Assembly (NCBI RefSeq): GCF_964340395.1
Contig: NC_135553.1
Span: forward strand, 14,116,001 to 14,180,000
DNA: 64,000 nt
Origin: Glandiceps talaboti
Taxonomy: Eukaryota; Hemichordata; Enteropneusta; Spengelidae
Direction of reading: 5' to 3'
The translations under genes and the position numbers were made by a program. The notes under the pieces are model-generated. The model made no database searches. It had not been told where the DNA came from and saw nothing but the letters and a program-made list of their open reading frames with translations. Shown here piece by piece: positions 23,259 through 34,900 of the stretch. How positions within the stretch are numbered: the first letter of the stretch is position 1; the number at the start of each line of letters is the position of its first letter.

Positions 23259-24031
23259 AACAAACACTACCCCTCAACGTAATAGTCATCAATTATGGAA
23301 AGACCCCTAGGGCCTAGATGTTCATGGTCATCGCCATTGACTCTGTCGCGTGTTTCATGCACCAGAAGAAATGTGTTATGCCAGCAACTATATTGATATG
23401 GGAACGAAGAGGAAATATTAGTGTACAATAACAACCCTCCACGACTCACTCCAGTTAATTGATATACATTTTTTTCTATACACTTTACCGTGTCATCATA
23501 CGATTAGTACGAGTCGTAACCCGGGGTCTCAACGCAAGCACATCAGTTTCTATATTAAGTTTGTGATCAATATGGTTCCCTTACCTTTATCTGGGAGTTC
23601 AGGATGCCATGATTTTCCACGGTTTTCTGAGTTTCTGAACTGATCGCTTTCAATTTTGTAACTATGAGGTAAATGCATAAGTTTCTTAGACTGTCGTTGG
23701 TCGATATGTGACTCTAGATCTAGAGGTAATACAGTTCACGCTCAAAAAGTATGTACTGATAGTCAAACTGGAGACATCATTTCCGTATTTCAATAAAATC
23801 CTCCATAAAACAAGTGTGTAGTGTTGGATACCCTTCAAATTGTGTTTTCAAGTCTCCTTATTAAGCAAAACTCTCCTGGTTATACATGTATGTGGTTCAG
23901 CGAGTAGAATGAAAACTTGGACAATACTCACAATGTCACGTCATTAGCACTCACAGTGTCTGGTCTTTCTTCTCTAAGAAACTTGTTCACTGACGCATTT
24001 TGGTCGTGAGCATACACGAGAATCGATATAC
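22953..24031 (-). CDS. possible minus-strand gene, three candidate exons
   Basis: Exon candidates with good signals on the minus strand: 24031-23955 (or to 23932; acceptor ACATAG, donor GTGAGT), reading ISILVYAHDQNASVNKFLRE. 23661-23585 (acceptor CTCATAG, donor GTAAGG), reading TKLKAISSETQKTVENHG. 23081-22953 (129 bp, acceptor TTATAG, donor GTAAGT), reading GVSALKRIFANTESILNRHD then a Lys-rich end. The last two join in frame (phase 0). I could not join the first to the second in frame, so an exon may be missing. The protein is helical/coiled-coil-like and I recognise no family. Confidence 0.35.
23137..23256. repeat. (AAAT)n and (CA)n microsatellites
   Basis: AATA/AAAT units at 23137-23180 and CA units at about 23222-23254, in a candidate intron. 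Confidence 0.8.
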
Positions 24032-24534
24032 CTATGTTAAAGACACAGAAAACCTAACTTAATCTAACAGTCGATACTTATTCTAACAAATAACTTCTTT
24101 TCGTAAATAGCTTAGAAAGGTTGGTAATGTACCTTCATCATCACACCAAGTCGTAACAATTTCTTAAACAAGCATCTCGTGTCTCTGGGAACATAGATCC
24201 TGTGTGCAACAATTTCCTGTTTTCTAGAACATGACACATCAAAAGTGTAACTTGCTCTGGGGTTGGAGGGGCGGTGTTTTGAAGTTGAATATGTTTTTTT
24301 TTCAAATTATCCCCCCCCACCCCAGGCTCCAATGAACAAAGCCAAAAGTAACCCTCATTAAAAGTCCATGTTTTAAAAAAACGACCGTCAACCGACCACG
24401 TGTGTATACACACGTACATATTTCACATACAACTTGTCGTATTATAATTTTATTTACCATAACACCATTTGAATGTGTTTTAATGTTAAATACATTTATT
24501 GCCTGGTTACGAGGGCACTAGTTGAAGTTTATTA

Positions 24535-24789
24535 CCCGATAAAATATGTGTTCGTAACTCGATACATTGCAAAAAAGCTAAATAAAAAATGTGTGAAAGG
24601 TTTCCTATTGTACGTACGATAACAAATATTTTACACATAATAATTATATTAATCCTTTGCAAATTATTGACTTACAAACAAGGACATAGGTTGTTTCACA
24701 TTGATTTTTCAAGTAGGAAGCTATGATAAAATAGTTTTATAACAAATTCAAAATAAAATACCCAATCCTTATCCATATGGCCACTTTAA
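24535..24789. mobile_element. palindromic MITE, copy 3 of 3, 5'-truncated
   Basis: Contains the same centre (TATTGTACGTACGATAACAA) and right end (CCTTATCCATATGGCCACTT) as the other two copies. The left arm stops short at about 24535. Confidence 0.7.
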
Positions 24790-27600
24790 GAAATCAACAT
24801 GAATAACTTTTCGGTACAATTCTTCTTTTTCTCTTTTCATGTTAATCTGGATTTATGAACATATACATTTTATCTCAGGGTAATTCACCACACAGCATGA
24901 TTTCATGAGTGACTCATTACATGAAGTTGATCTACAATAATTCTATCTAAAATTGGGCTATTTAAATTTAGCAAACGTTAACTGGAAGTGATTAAAGGGG
25001 TACAGGTGTTTTGAGGTTACATTTTTCTGCATAATCGAAAACACTCGTACTATTCTACGTATTGACATATACGTAATACCATCACTTGCAACTGACTGAA
25101 CTCAAACCTGCTGGTATCAAAATATTACATATACATGAGCTGATGACGTAATTTTTCATACGTATAAAAAATGTCCCGAAGATCCCTACTATGCAGTTAA
25201 CTAGTCTAACAATGCCAGAAGATGAAGACTTTCATGGACTGGACATTTATAGTATACTAGAAGAGTTTAATTGAGCTTTTATGTAAGTATTTGCACTTGA
25301 GTGAAAAAAAATCACTTACAAACATAGCTTATGCCACTTTAAGCATAGACATATATTCTAATAATGCTACATATGGTACTTGTTTGTATAATTATACACT
25401 ACAGTACGAAATGTAAAAATATTGTGCAGAATCAAATAGAGAAACTTATGTTTCTATGGTTTCTGCAAATGCCGCTATCTTTCCACAATTTCATTCAGTT
25501 GTTTTTGAGGATGGTACAATGTAATTGATTAGAGTACATACAGTAGACACAAACGGACAATTCAAACACCAGATATAAAAAATATCATATTACATGCACG
25601 ACACTAAAATACAGTAAAGTGTAAATAAAAGACCTACTTTTCCACACTACTCAATCAATCAATCAATCAAGTCATTTATAAAGTATCCAATATCCAATAC
25701 TAAGTAAAGTTCAGAGTCGCTGTACAATTATGTATACATGTTGAAGGCTCTGCTGAAAAGATATGTTTTAAGGTTAACGTTCTTACTAAAAGAACAAGCT
25801 GTGGGCTTTTGACGTATTTCCAGTGACAAAGTGTTCCAGAGGCGCGGTGCTGCACGCGAAAAGGCACGCCAATCAAATGTAAATGGCATGAGTCTATATT
25901 TGGGCTCGTGGAGGAACGAAGTCTGCGAAGATTCGACTTTTAATACCTGAATAGTGTCTGATACATGTAAGCCTATGATGACGATTGGCCATCTGGCTTT
26001 GAATTCATAGCACTACATATATACTACTACATAATGATTTTAAATGGATAACGCTGTCTAAAACAATTTTCAATTTTGGTCGATTTAGTTAGGGGGGGGG
26101 GGGGTCTGAGGCCTGAATGATAAGAATTTAGGTTTTTTATCATACATTGAACTATTGATCTCGCCCCTGACGCGAATTGATAATTATTGCAACTACATCA
26201 CGATGTACTTATCCTAATGTAAATGTATTAGTAATACAATAACATTTGGTCATGTTTGTCATGCAACGAGGACACCGGAGGTCAACTTCCTTTTTTCGTG
26301 GTACGACTTGGGTGCGTCAGACTCTTATGGTAACCTACACGTACCTTACTTCCCCTTCACACATGATAATGGTACGTTCCTATCATGATTTGCCTGCTCC
26401 TCATGCTATGGGGTCTCTATGCAGAAGCGATGTGACGTCATGACTCATTCACAGCTTGCTTTTCACACTACAACGTGACAACAATAACAATATGGCAATG
26501 TTTTGTATTACATGGTCATCTCGAAGTTTTTACTAGTATGACCTTTCTTTGAAGTACAAATGTACTAAGTATTACATAATCGGATGTATACTTACTGGTT
26601 AGGGAGCCTTCAGTAATTGCAAGGAGGGGGGGGAATTAAGCCCAGTCTGTGACATCAAATGTGACCCCCCCCCCTTTTTTTTCTGTAGTCAAAAAAAAAA
26701 AATCGCGGATAGTTTTTTAAAGAAATTTATTGTTTACCGGCACTATCATCACACCACAGTGAGTGTGTGTGTGTTTGTATTAAATCAATGCCTGCATATG
26801 GATGTCATTGACAGAGCTGAAGGCCAAAACTCCCAAAGACGAGATAAGCACATAACTGACAACCTCGGGACTGAGGTCAACATCTCAACTCCATCACAGT
26901 ATCATAATAATTATCATGTTATGATATTACCCTGTAATAATCCCATCAATACGACTGCTCTTCTAAATCGACCACCAACAGAATCATTCAAAATGTAATT
27001 ATTTTTCTCATCCTAGCATTCAAGTCGACCACAACAAAATCATTCTATATATTTGTCTTCTTTTTTTCATTTCGACCACCAAATATAACCATCGATCAGG
27101 GGAGCTTTATTTTTACGAATCCTAAATAAAAGTGAAGAAACTTAAAATGATTGGTGAAGAAGAAAACTGATTACAATGTTTGACACATTCACGTCTTGCA
27201 ATTCAACCTGCAAAATTGCAAATTAATATCCATAAATCAAGTAATTCGACCACAAACAAATCTTAATTATTAAAAATCTGGCCGAATTGGTAGGATTATT
27301 CACAGACAAGTAAGTCTGTGGATTATTACGGTACTTTACAATGGTGGCAGTGATGGGACTTGGTAGCAGTAGGATTTGGAAGTTGTGGCAGCGATGGGAC
27401 CGTTCCAAATAACAAAATAATGCAAAGTTAATAGATAAAAATGAGTCAAAGTAAAATGTGACCCTCCCCTAATTTCCATTTTTTAAAATACGGCCCTCCC
27501 CCGAGTAACGATTTGTAACAAGTGGCCCCCTAATTCCCCCCCCATGTAATTACTGAAGGCTCCCTTGCGCAGCGCCATAGACGACCGTGACAAGTTGTGA
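24790..27600. other. intergenic, no gene recognised
   Basis: Upstream region of the TRPM gene. It contains a SINE-like repeat at 25648-25950, a G-run repeat at 26075-26170 related to 3775-3880, and poly-C/T at about 26666-26685. Short ORFs have no recognisable content. Confidence 0.4.
25648..25950. repeat. SINE-like dispersed repeat next to (TCAA)n
   Basis: (ATCA)n followed by CATTTATAAAGTATCCAATA and a conserved-looking GTGTTCCAGAGGCGCGGTGC. Weakly similar text with the same (ATCA)n start lies at 45408-45620 (AGAGTTCCATAGGGGGCGAC) and near 63750-63830 (TTTATAAAGCGCC). Probably old copies of one family. Confidence 0.45.
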
Positions 27601-27630
27601 AGTTCATCACTTTCACTCCCACCGTCCCAG

Positions 27631-27713
27631 TATATACTACTAGTACAGTACGGACGGTACGGCAGACTTTCTGACACTTCGCCGGTTGACACCGTTACGG
27701 GACAAATGCAGAG
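27631..27713 (+). promoter_or_regulatory. candidate promoter and non-coding first exon of the TRPM gene
   Basis: TATATA at 27631 is followed about 30 bp later by a possible start site. A GC-richer leader then ends at AAATGCAGAG/GTGAGTA, a strong donor at 27713. The next plausible acceptor (TTTTGTAG at 28930) precedes the TRPM start codon by 16 bp. Inference only; nothing proves that the two are spliced together. Confidence 0.35.
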
Positions 27714-28233
27714 GTGAGTATCCCGAGTCGTGTATAATACTTATTATAAGATAGAAGTTTCAGCCCTACCGTGGTTAGTCCTGCTTGCATACGGAGGAAT
27801 TCGGGACTCGATTCTGACAATTGTCCCTCCCCCTCCGTCAAGTCAGTAATACAGACTCGTGCACCGTCATGTAAGCAGGACTATACCGTGGTTAATCACA
27901 AAGTTGATTACAAGATATTTTTATCAGGAAGTACGCGGGGGAGGTACGTTGCTCCGCGGCTCCTAGACGTTTATAAATACGGTACTGTCGGTCAGTGGTA
28001 CATGGTGTAGTCTAGTGTACCATGGATGTATTTCTGCTTGCAGACGGAATAAGTCGGGAGTCGATTGATTCTGATATTGTATCTTTCCTTCTATCGTCAG
28101 AACCGAGTTTCGTACTCCGTTTGCAAACAGGACATATCCATCCACCCATGCTATGCATGCATGGCCATGGGTATATGGGTAAGCCACAGACAACTAACTG
28201 TGTGTTAGTTATGGGTAAGCGAATTACACTGTT

Positions 28234-28310
28234 GTACCTGAGGTCACAGGTCAGCTCGTTAAATCAATCACGTACCTGAAGTCACAGGTCAGCTCGTTAA
28301 ATCAAACACC
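28234..28310. repeat. tandem 40-bp duplication
   Basis: GTCACAGGTCAGCTCGTTAA occurs twice 40 bp apart, each within GTACCTGA(G/A)-led units. Confidence 0.7.
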
Positions 28311-28690
28311 CGTTTTGTAAATATACAGTTGCTCTGCACACTCACATTGACAGTCGGTGTACATGAAGGCCAAATAGAAAAGGGATGATGGTTATAACTA
28401 ATATAAAAAAAATAGTAACGGAAGTTCTCTTACGATCGATCGTGTGTTCGTAAGCTTTAATAGTTGATCCATGCAAAGGGCACTCAGGCTTAGTCATTTA
28501 TGTTTACGAAAACAAACAAAGTAAATAAATAAATAAATAAACAAACAATAAATAAATAAATAAATAAATACTGACAAGCATCAAGAAGAGAGTACATGTA
28601 GTTACAAGTCATTGTATGCAATTGCCAAGAAACACACAATTCAAACTTAATTTATACATTGTTCTGTGGAGGTCCTAGTCTATCAGCTAG

Positions 28691-28765
28691 CCCTCGGATG
28701 TTCTTCCGATAAAATACGACACACAGCCGAACAACGCTATCGAGGATGGAACATCCGAGGGCAGG
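28691..28765. repeat. short inverted repeat
   Basis: CCCTCGGATGTTC at 28691 and GAACATCCGAGGG at about 28750 are exact inverse complements around a ~45-bp loop. Confidence 0.6.
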
Positions 28766-28946
28766 CCCTCACATGCAAACTTCGTTCGCTTATAGTTATA
28801 GCATCGAAAGAAAGCCCGAACGTCTAGCAGCAAGACTATGGAGGTCCTTGCCATGATGGACATGTGGCATAATTATGGACTGTTACATGTATGTTCTTGG
28901 ATTACCCACTGTATTTGTGTTATTTTGTAGACAAATAAAGTGCATC

Positions 28947-31900
28947 ATGGCTGACTTTCCAACCGGTTATATACGTGTCCCATTGCAAGGAACCAGTGGG
29001 AGTGAAGATGCTACTGATGGAGGATCACAAACTAACCGTCAGGTGAATGAGGTTATAATATAATTCCATAATTTAGAAACGCATTTAAATGGAAAAGTCC
29101 ATCGTAGACACTTAACCACTTTAATTGATGTCTAGCCCTAAAAAAAATTGTAAGGTTCCATGCAGTTACCCAACCCAACCTAGTTTTTCATGTCGTCGAA
29201 TCCTAACCTTTTTTTGTGTATTCAAGAAAAAAATAATAAAATTGCGAAATTTGTGGTCTCGCAAAAAATAGTGGATGCAGAAACTTAAACATCAACTTAA
29301 AAAGACAATATAAAACTGTTATTCCAATCTGTAATTGCTGTACATCTGATGAGAAGAAACCAATAACACAGAGACCATATAGAAAGCAATGGAAAATATA
29401 ACTACATGTACCTCAATCTATAGACATTTACACTTTGTACCAAAACAATGTAGCCAACAGAACAAATTATAATGTAAATATTCAGCAACTAAATTTGAAT
29501 GTACATGGCAACTGATGCAATGTGTAGATCAGTATTAGAGTAGTTAAAAAGGTAAGAGTTGTGCCTATATAATATGTTTATATGCACTAACGTTGTGAGT
29601 ATGTCTTGTATCAGCAGCTTTACTTGTATTTGATTCTCATAGCTTTTGTCATTTACACCACCACGGTTTTCCGTACACAAGTATATTGAATCACATAATA
29701 CTTCGTCCACATATGAAGATTCATGGGTCACTCGATCTCCTCCAGCTCTGAACATCCTACTCAAAGTAGCTGTTCAGAGCTTTAGGAGAGTGACCCATAA
29801 TAACTCAGTGTGTAATGTTTAGTTCACTTTCTGAACACTCCAGTTCAAACGTTACTTTTTGTATGTAGGGTTCTATAAAACTGAGATCACCACAGTATGC
29901 CACTGCTTAATTGACAATGCCAAGTTCAAAATTAGGAGGTTATGATACATCATTTTAGCTGTAAAATACATTATGTTCATTATAAGTTGTCACAACAAGT
30001 TGAACTTTATGGAAAGCTTCATGTTGTTAATTATATAATAGGGTGTAGCTAGAAGTTACCTTTTGACAAGGGTCATTGATATTCATCTGATTACAAAAGC
30101 ATACACATTTTATTGCACACTAAATCAACTCTATGCCAACAAACATGCTAATTTGCTTTGCAAGTTTGAAATGTTTTATTTAGATGAGACTCAGATTGAA
30201 ACAATTACACCCTCATTCATTGAGATAATTGACAAATTGCATTAAAGGAAATCAGTGAATATGCTGCATTCTTTGGTTCACTGTATACCAGTACACATGG
30301 GTACAAAAAGAAAGCATCTAATGCTAATGTTTAAAACAAAGACAAAGATATGCAGGGGGTCGTGGGTGGTATAAAATGTTTAAAGTTACTATCAAAGATG
30401 GTCCTGTGGGTGTCAAGTGACATGGGTGGTGTAACTTAATTCTTGAACTGTTGGACCAAATAATTCAATTATTTGTAAGTGAATAATTGTTAACTTTAAA
30501 TGTTGCCTTTGCAAATTATGACTAATCCGCACTCGTCTTAATTACCAGGAAAAGTGTGTGCAGTGCCTTGCGCATGAGCAGTAGTGTCTATAGTACCTAA
30601 TGGGTAGAAATAAACCCACAGCTGAGGTCTATAATAAGCAGCTGGAGTTCAGAAATCAGTCAGTAGTTAACATTATCCTGTAGCTTTCGCTTTCTACTTG
30701 AAAATAAAAGACCTCAATTAAATATCTTAAAACTGATGTGCCATGTCTCAGCTTGGCTATAAATAAGATAGAACAATAATTATACATACAACATGAATGC
30801 TGAAAGTGTGGCAATGTTGGTGTCTTCATACGATCGTAAACGTGAATTTCTAAATTGGGCAAAGATATCAAAATTATCACCACAGAGGGTGCAATTTTTT
30901 GCTGAACTAGAACAACAACGCATGTTATGTACATTTCTGTAAAGAATACTGTAAGAAAGGAAAATAATAAATATGATAAGTGATAGTATTCACCACTCTC
31001 ATTGCATAATTATAGTGATAGTCAAGCTTACTCTGGTAATCGACTCAGAGTCGACTACCAGAGTCACTCCTGGCTTCAACTAAAACTATTGTCAGTAATA
31101 TGCTACTGAATGGAGGTTGGTTTAATCTCAGACCACTAAAAGCTTGTAGTGGTCTGAGGTTTAATTATAATCTCAGTAGGGCAGCATCTCTGTGAGGGAA
31201 GGCTAAGTTCATATAAACCCGGGATATAAACTTGCAGTGTACTGGTTTGGGATTTCCAGGGTGCACAACAGATCATGGCACCACTATCACCAACTTGTGC
31301 ACTCTACCTCGACTCTACCTATCTCATTGAAAAAATACTTGCTTGGTTTGTGTCTATCCATAGACAGTGTAGACAGTGGGGGTGGGGGGGTCCTAAAGTA
31401 AACATGAAGCCTCAATTACAGAAGTCAACATAAACAATTAGTTCACAAATGTTTGACAGTTGTAATAGTAAATACTGTACACATTGATTCCAGTAACAGT
31501 AGATTATAGTGAGTTTTTTAGTACAATTTGTTTGCCCTCAAGGATGAAAGTTTAAGTAAATTACATAAACTGTAGAAATCAGTGTTCACACAAAGAGTAA
31601 AGAATCTCTCTTTAAAGTCTCCCTTGTACCCTAGTTCAATATTTAATGATTGGTGATATATATGGTATCTATTTCCAAGTCAAGTCAAAAGTTCGTCATT
31701 TAACATCAAACTTTATGGACGGGGGAAATGGATAAAATTCCTAGACATGTGCTTGAATCGTAACCTATTAATTCAAAGAGTTTATTCAAGGATCACATAA
31801 TAGTGATATATTATACTTTATAAAGTGTTATTCCTAGCATGTAGATAAAACATTCCAAAAATAAACACATGTATGCCTAGCCCATATAGTAACAGCCAAA

Positions 31901-34900
31901 TGATGGTGTATTTTGTTAATATAGCAAAAAAGGATGAATGCAGCATGTTAATAAACATTCATAAAATAAACATCTGACTATGCCTAGCAATAAGACCCCA
32001 CCCATAGTAACAGTGAAATGATGATGAAGTATATTACAAAGCTAAGAGCATTGGTTATTAGACAAATAGATAAACATATATATAGTCACCCAGGCACTAA
32101 AATACCACCCATAGCAACAGTTATGGTAAAATAATGATGTGTACTGGATACATTTAGGTAACAGGGATAGATCGGCATGTGGATAAATATTTTTGAAAAT
32201 TAACAGTCAAAAAGTTTAGTTGTGCTGCAGTACCTTTGGCACTATAATCTTCTTCTCAAGACTTGTACATGTATTTATACTATTTGTGAAGATCTACATT
32301 TGTACTTCAGTCTCCTAGATGCAATATCTAGTTTCACTTTTTTTTTTCAACAGAGAAATCAAGAAACAAAAAATATCAAATATTTGCAAGTGAAGAAGGA
32401 TAATACAACTGACTATACGAAAGAGAATATACACAAGATATTGTTGAAAGTGAAAGATGCGCTTGGTTTCCAAGACTTCTGTAGCATCCCAGATGTTGTT
32501 TATTGTATTATGTCATCTGAATCAGAAGTCCGTGTACCTACACAGATGAAAACATTCCTTCAAAAAGTGTTGGAGAGTGCATTACAAACTGGTATGATCA
32601 AATTTATTAATAACACATGTACTGTACTCAGGTGAACTTAAAAATCTGTTTTAGTGCTCGAGTTATGTATGTATGTATGTATGTATGTATGTATGTATGC
32701 ATGCATGTACATGTATGTATGTATGTATGTATGTATGTATGTGTGTGTTGTGTATGTATGTATGTATGTATGCATGCATGCATTGTATGTATATGTACGT
32801 ATGTACGTACGTACGTACGTACGTACGTATGTATGTATGTATGTATATGTATGTATATGTATGTGTGACTCAGCAGACTGTTTGTGTATGTATTTAGTTT
32901 AATTGCTTTTGTGTATGTGGATGACTTAATTGTAGCCAAAACATTTCAAAATCGAAGACTGGTTGCCATGGTCTTAGTGGGGAATTTTAGAGTGTTTAGT
33001 TGGTAACTACAGGGGAGACCCAATTGATAGTACCAAGAATATAGAACTACATGTACCTAACGTTATAATCATTTTATTGAATACTTACAACAGTTATTGT
33101 CTGAAATAATGTAGTTAGTTCGAAAAATTATTAGCAGTATAAAACTAAACAGAAATGTACTAAATTAAGAAGTGCCAAGGTGTCAATAGAATTTTACAAC
33201 TTTGCATATATACTTTGTACACAAGTTTCCTGAAGGACTAATTCTTAATTTTTGGTTACACATGTAGGTGCCTTGATTGTTACCAATGGTATCTACCATG
33301 GTATAACCGAGATGATGTGTGACATTCTAGATGAACTGAAGACACAGCAAGACGGATTCTGTCTACAGAAAGATATACACATGATTGCAATAGTTCCAGA
33401 GACCCAAATAGCTGATTGGAAACCACAGTACAAATTGGTGTGTTTTAGTTTTCACTCTCACATTCATATTATAGTGTATGTTGCTGAATGTTCATTGACT
33501 CTGCATGGGTTCATAGTATCAATTAAATAATTTCTACTCACCACTTCAAAAAATTTCTTGGCAGTGAATCCCAAATTTTCATATTATTTGTCATATATAA
33601 TTATTTTGTCCATTTTCACTTTTTATAGGGCAAGTGTATAACTGTAGCCATTTATGTTTGATGATGTAAATCAAGCTTGTTAGGGAGTCTAACTGTATTG
33701 ATATCCCTAAACTTCAAGCCCTGACCAAATTATAACTCCCTTATAGCTTGTTTGTAAGATTTGATGGGCTAAATTTCCATTTTTGTACAGCCAGTCCACT
33801 CTTGATGTTTTAAAAGGCAAGAATTTAGCAACCCAGCTAACAGAAGGGGAAATCTTGTAAAACTTGAACAAAATTTCCATACCTTGTAGCATAGATGGCT
33901 TATTTTATACGTTTTGGTCAGACTCAAGGAATACAAAATGTATAAGGTTGGGTGAGCTTCACGAGAAACGTAGCAAGATATCAGGTGCGCCAATCTCAAT
34001 TTAATTGTCGAAAGTTCTTTCCGAAGTGACAAGTTATCTTACTGCATAAATACATGTTACTTTATTACTGTACTTTCCACAGGATAATAAAAACCAACGA
34101 CTTTTAACTTACATACATCCGACCAGTCCAGTCGTAGGCACCAAGGGCCCTCTAGAGGTAAAACACCATAATTATTGTATCCTGGTTGAGGGTGATACAA
34201 AGCAGTCGGAACAGAATATCCTGAAAGCTTCTGAGATAGCTGTTAGCCTCTTCACTCATTTCAAGAACACCTACTCTAATAGCTTATCCAAGTATGGTAA
34301 GACATCCCGTGTGATCTTCATTCAAGTTTTCTCTTCATTCATGGAGAAATCTTTGGGAAGACATATCTATAGGACCTTTGTCTTTTCAATGAAAAGTCCA
34401 GTCAGACTTATTTCTACCTTTGGTACACTTGTAATGATTACTGCTATCAACTTACAGTAAAAGTCCAGTCAGACTTATTTCTACTTTTAGTACACTTGTA
34501 TTGATTACTACTATCAACTTAAAGTAAAAGTCCAGTCAGACTTATTTCTACTTTTAGTACACTTGTATTGATTACTACTATCAACTTACAGTAAAAGTCC
34601 AGTCAGACTTATTTCTACTTTTAGTACACTTGTATTGATTACTAGTACACTTGTATTGATTACTACTATCAACTTAAAGTAAAAGTTCAGTCAGACTTAT
34701 TTCTGCCTTTAGTACACTTGTATTGATTACTACTATCAACTTTCATATGATTTTGGATGATGAAATAGCACCTCAGTAACTTACTGAAACTTTAAATCTT
34801 GTAGAGACCTTAAGTACTGTACTTGACATGTATTCAGCAGTGTGGGAATTTCCTGCAAGGGTTTATGGGAAACCCTCTGGGATGATCGACATAACAAATA

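Larger units (their letters stand above)
29043..32353. other. TRPM intron 1, hairpins and a repeat fragment
   Basis: No exon recognised. It contains a fold-back at 29724-29799 (GGGTCACTC/GAGTGACCC, AGCTCTGAACA/TGTTCAGAGCT) and hairpins at 31032-31064 and 31128-31159 (12-bp perfect stem CTCAGACCACTA). Its right end is a repeat fragment at 31855-32246. Confidence 0.5.

Noticed and set aside
32617-32939. MYVC-type ORFs in four frames
   Set aside because: ATGT/ACGT microsatellite translations with no independent coding signal.
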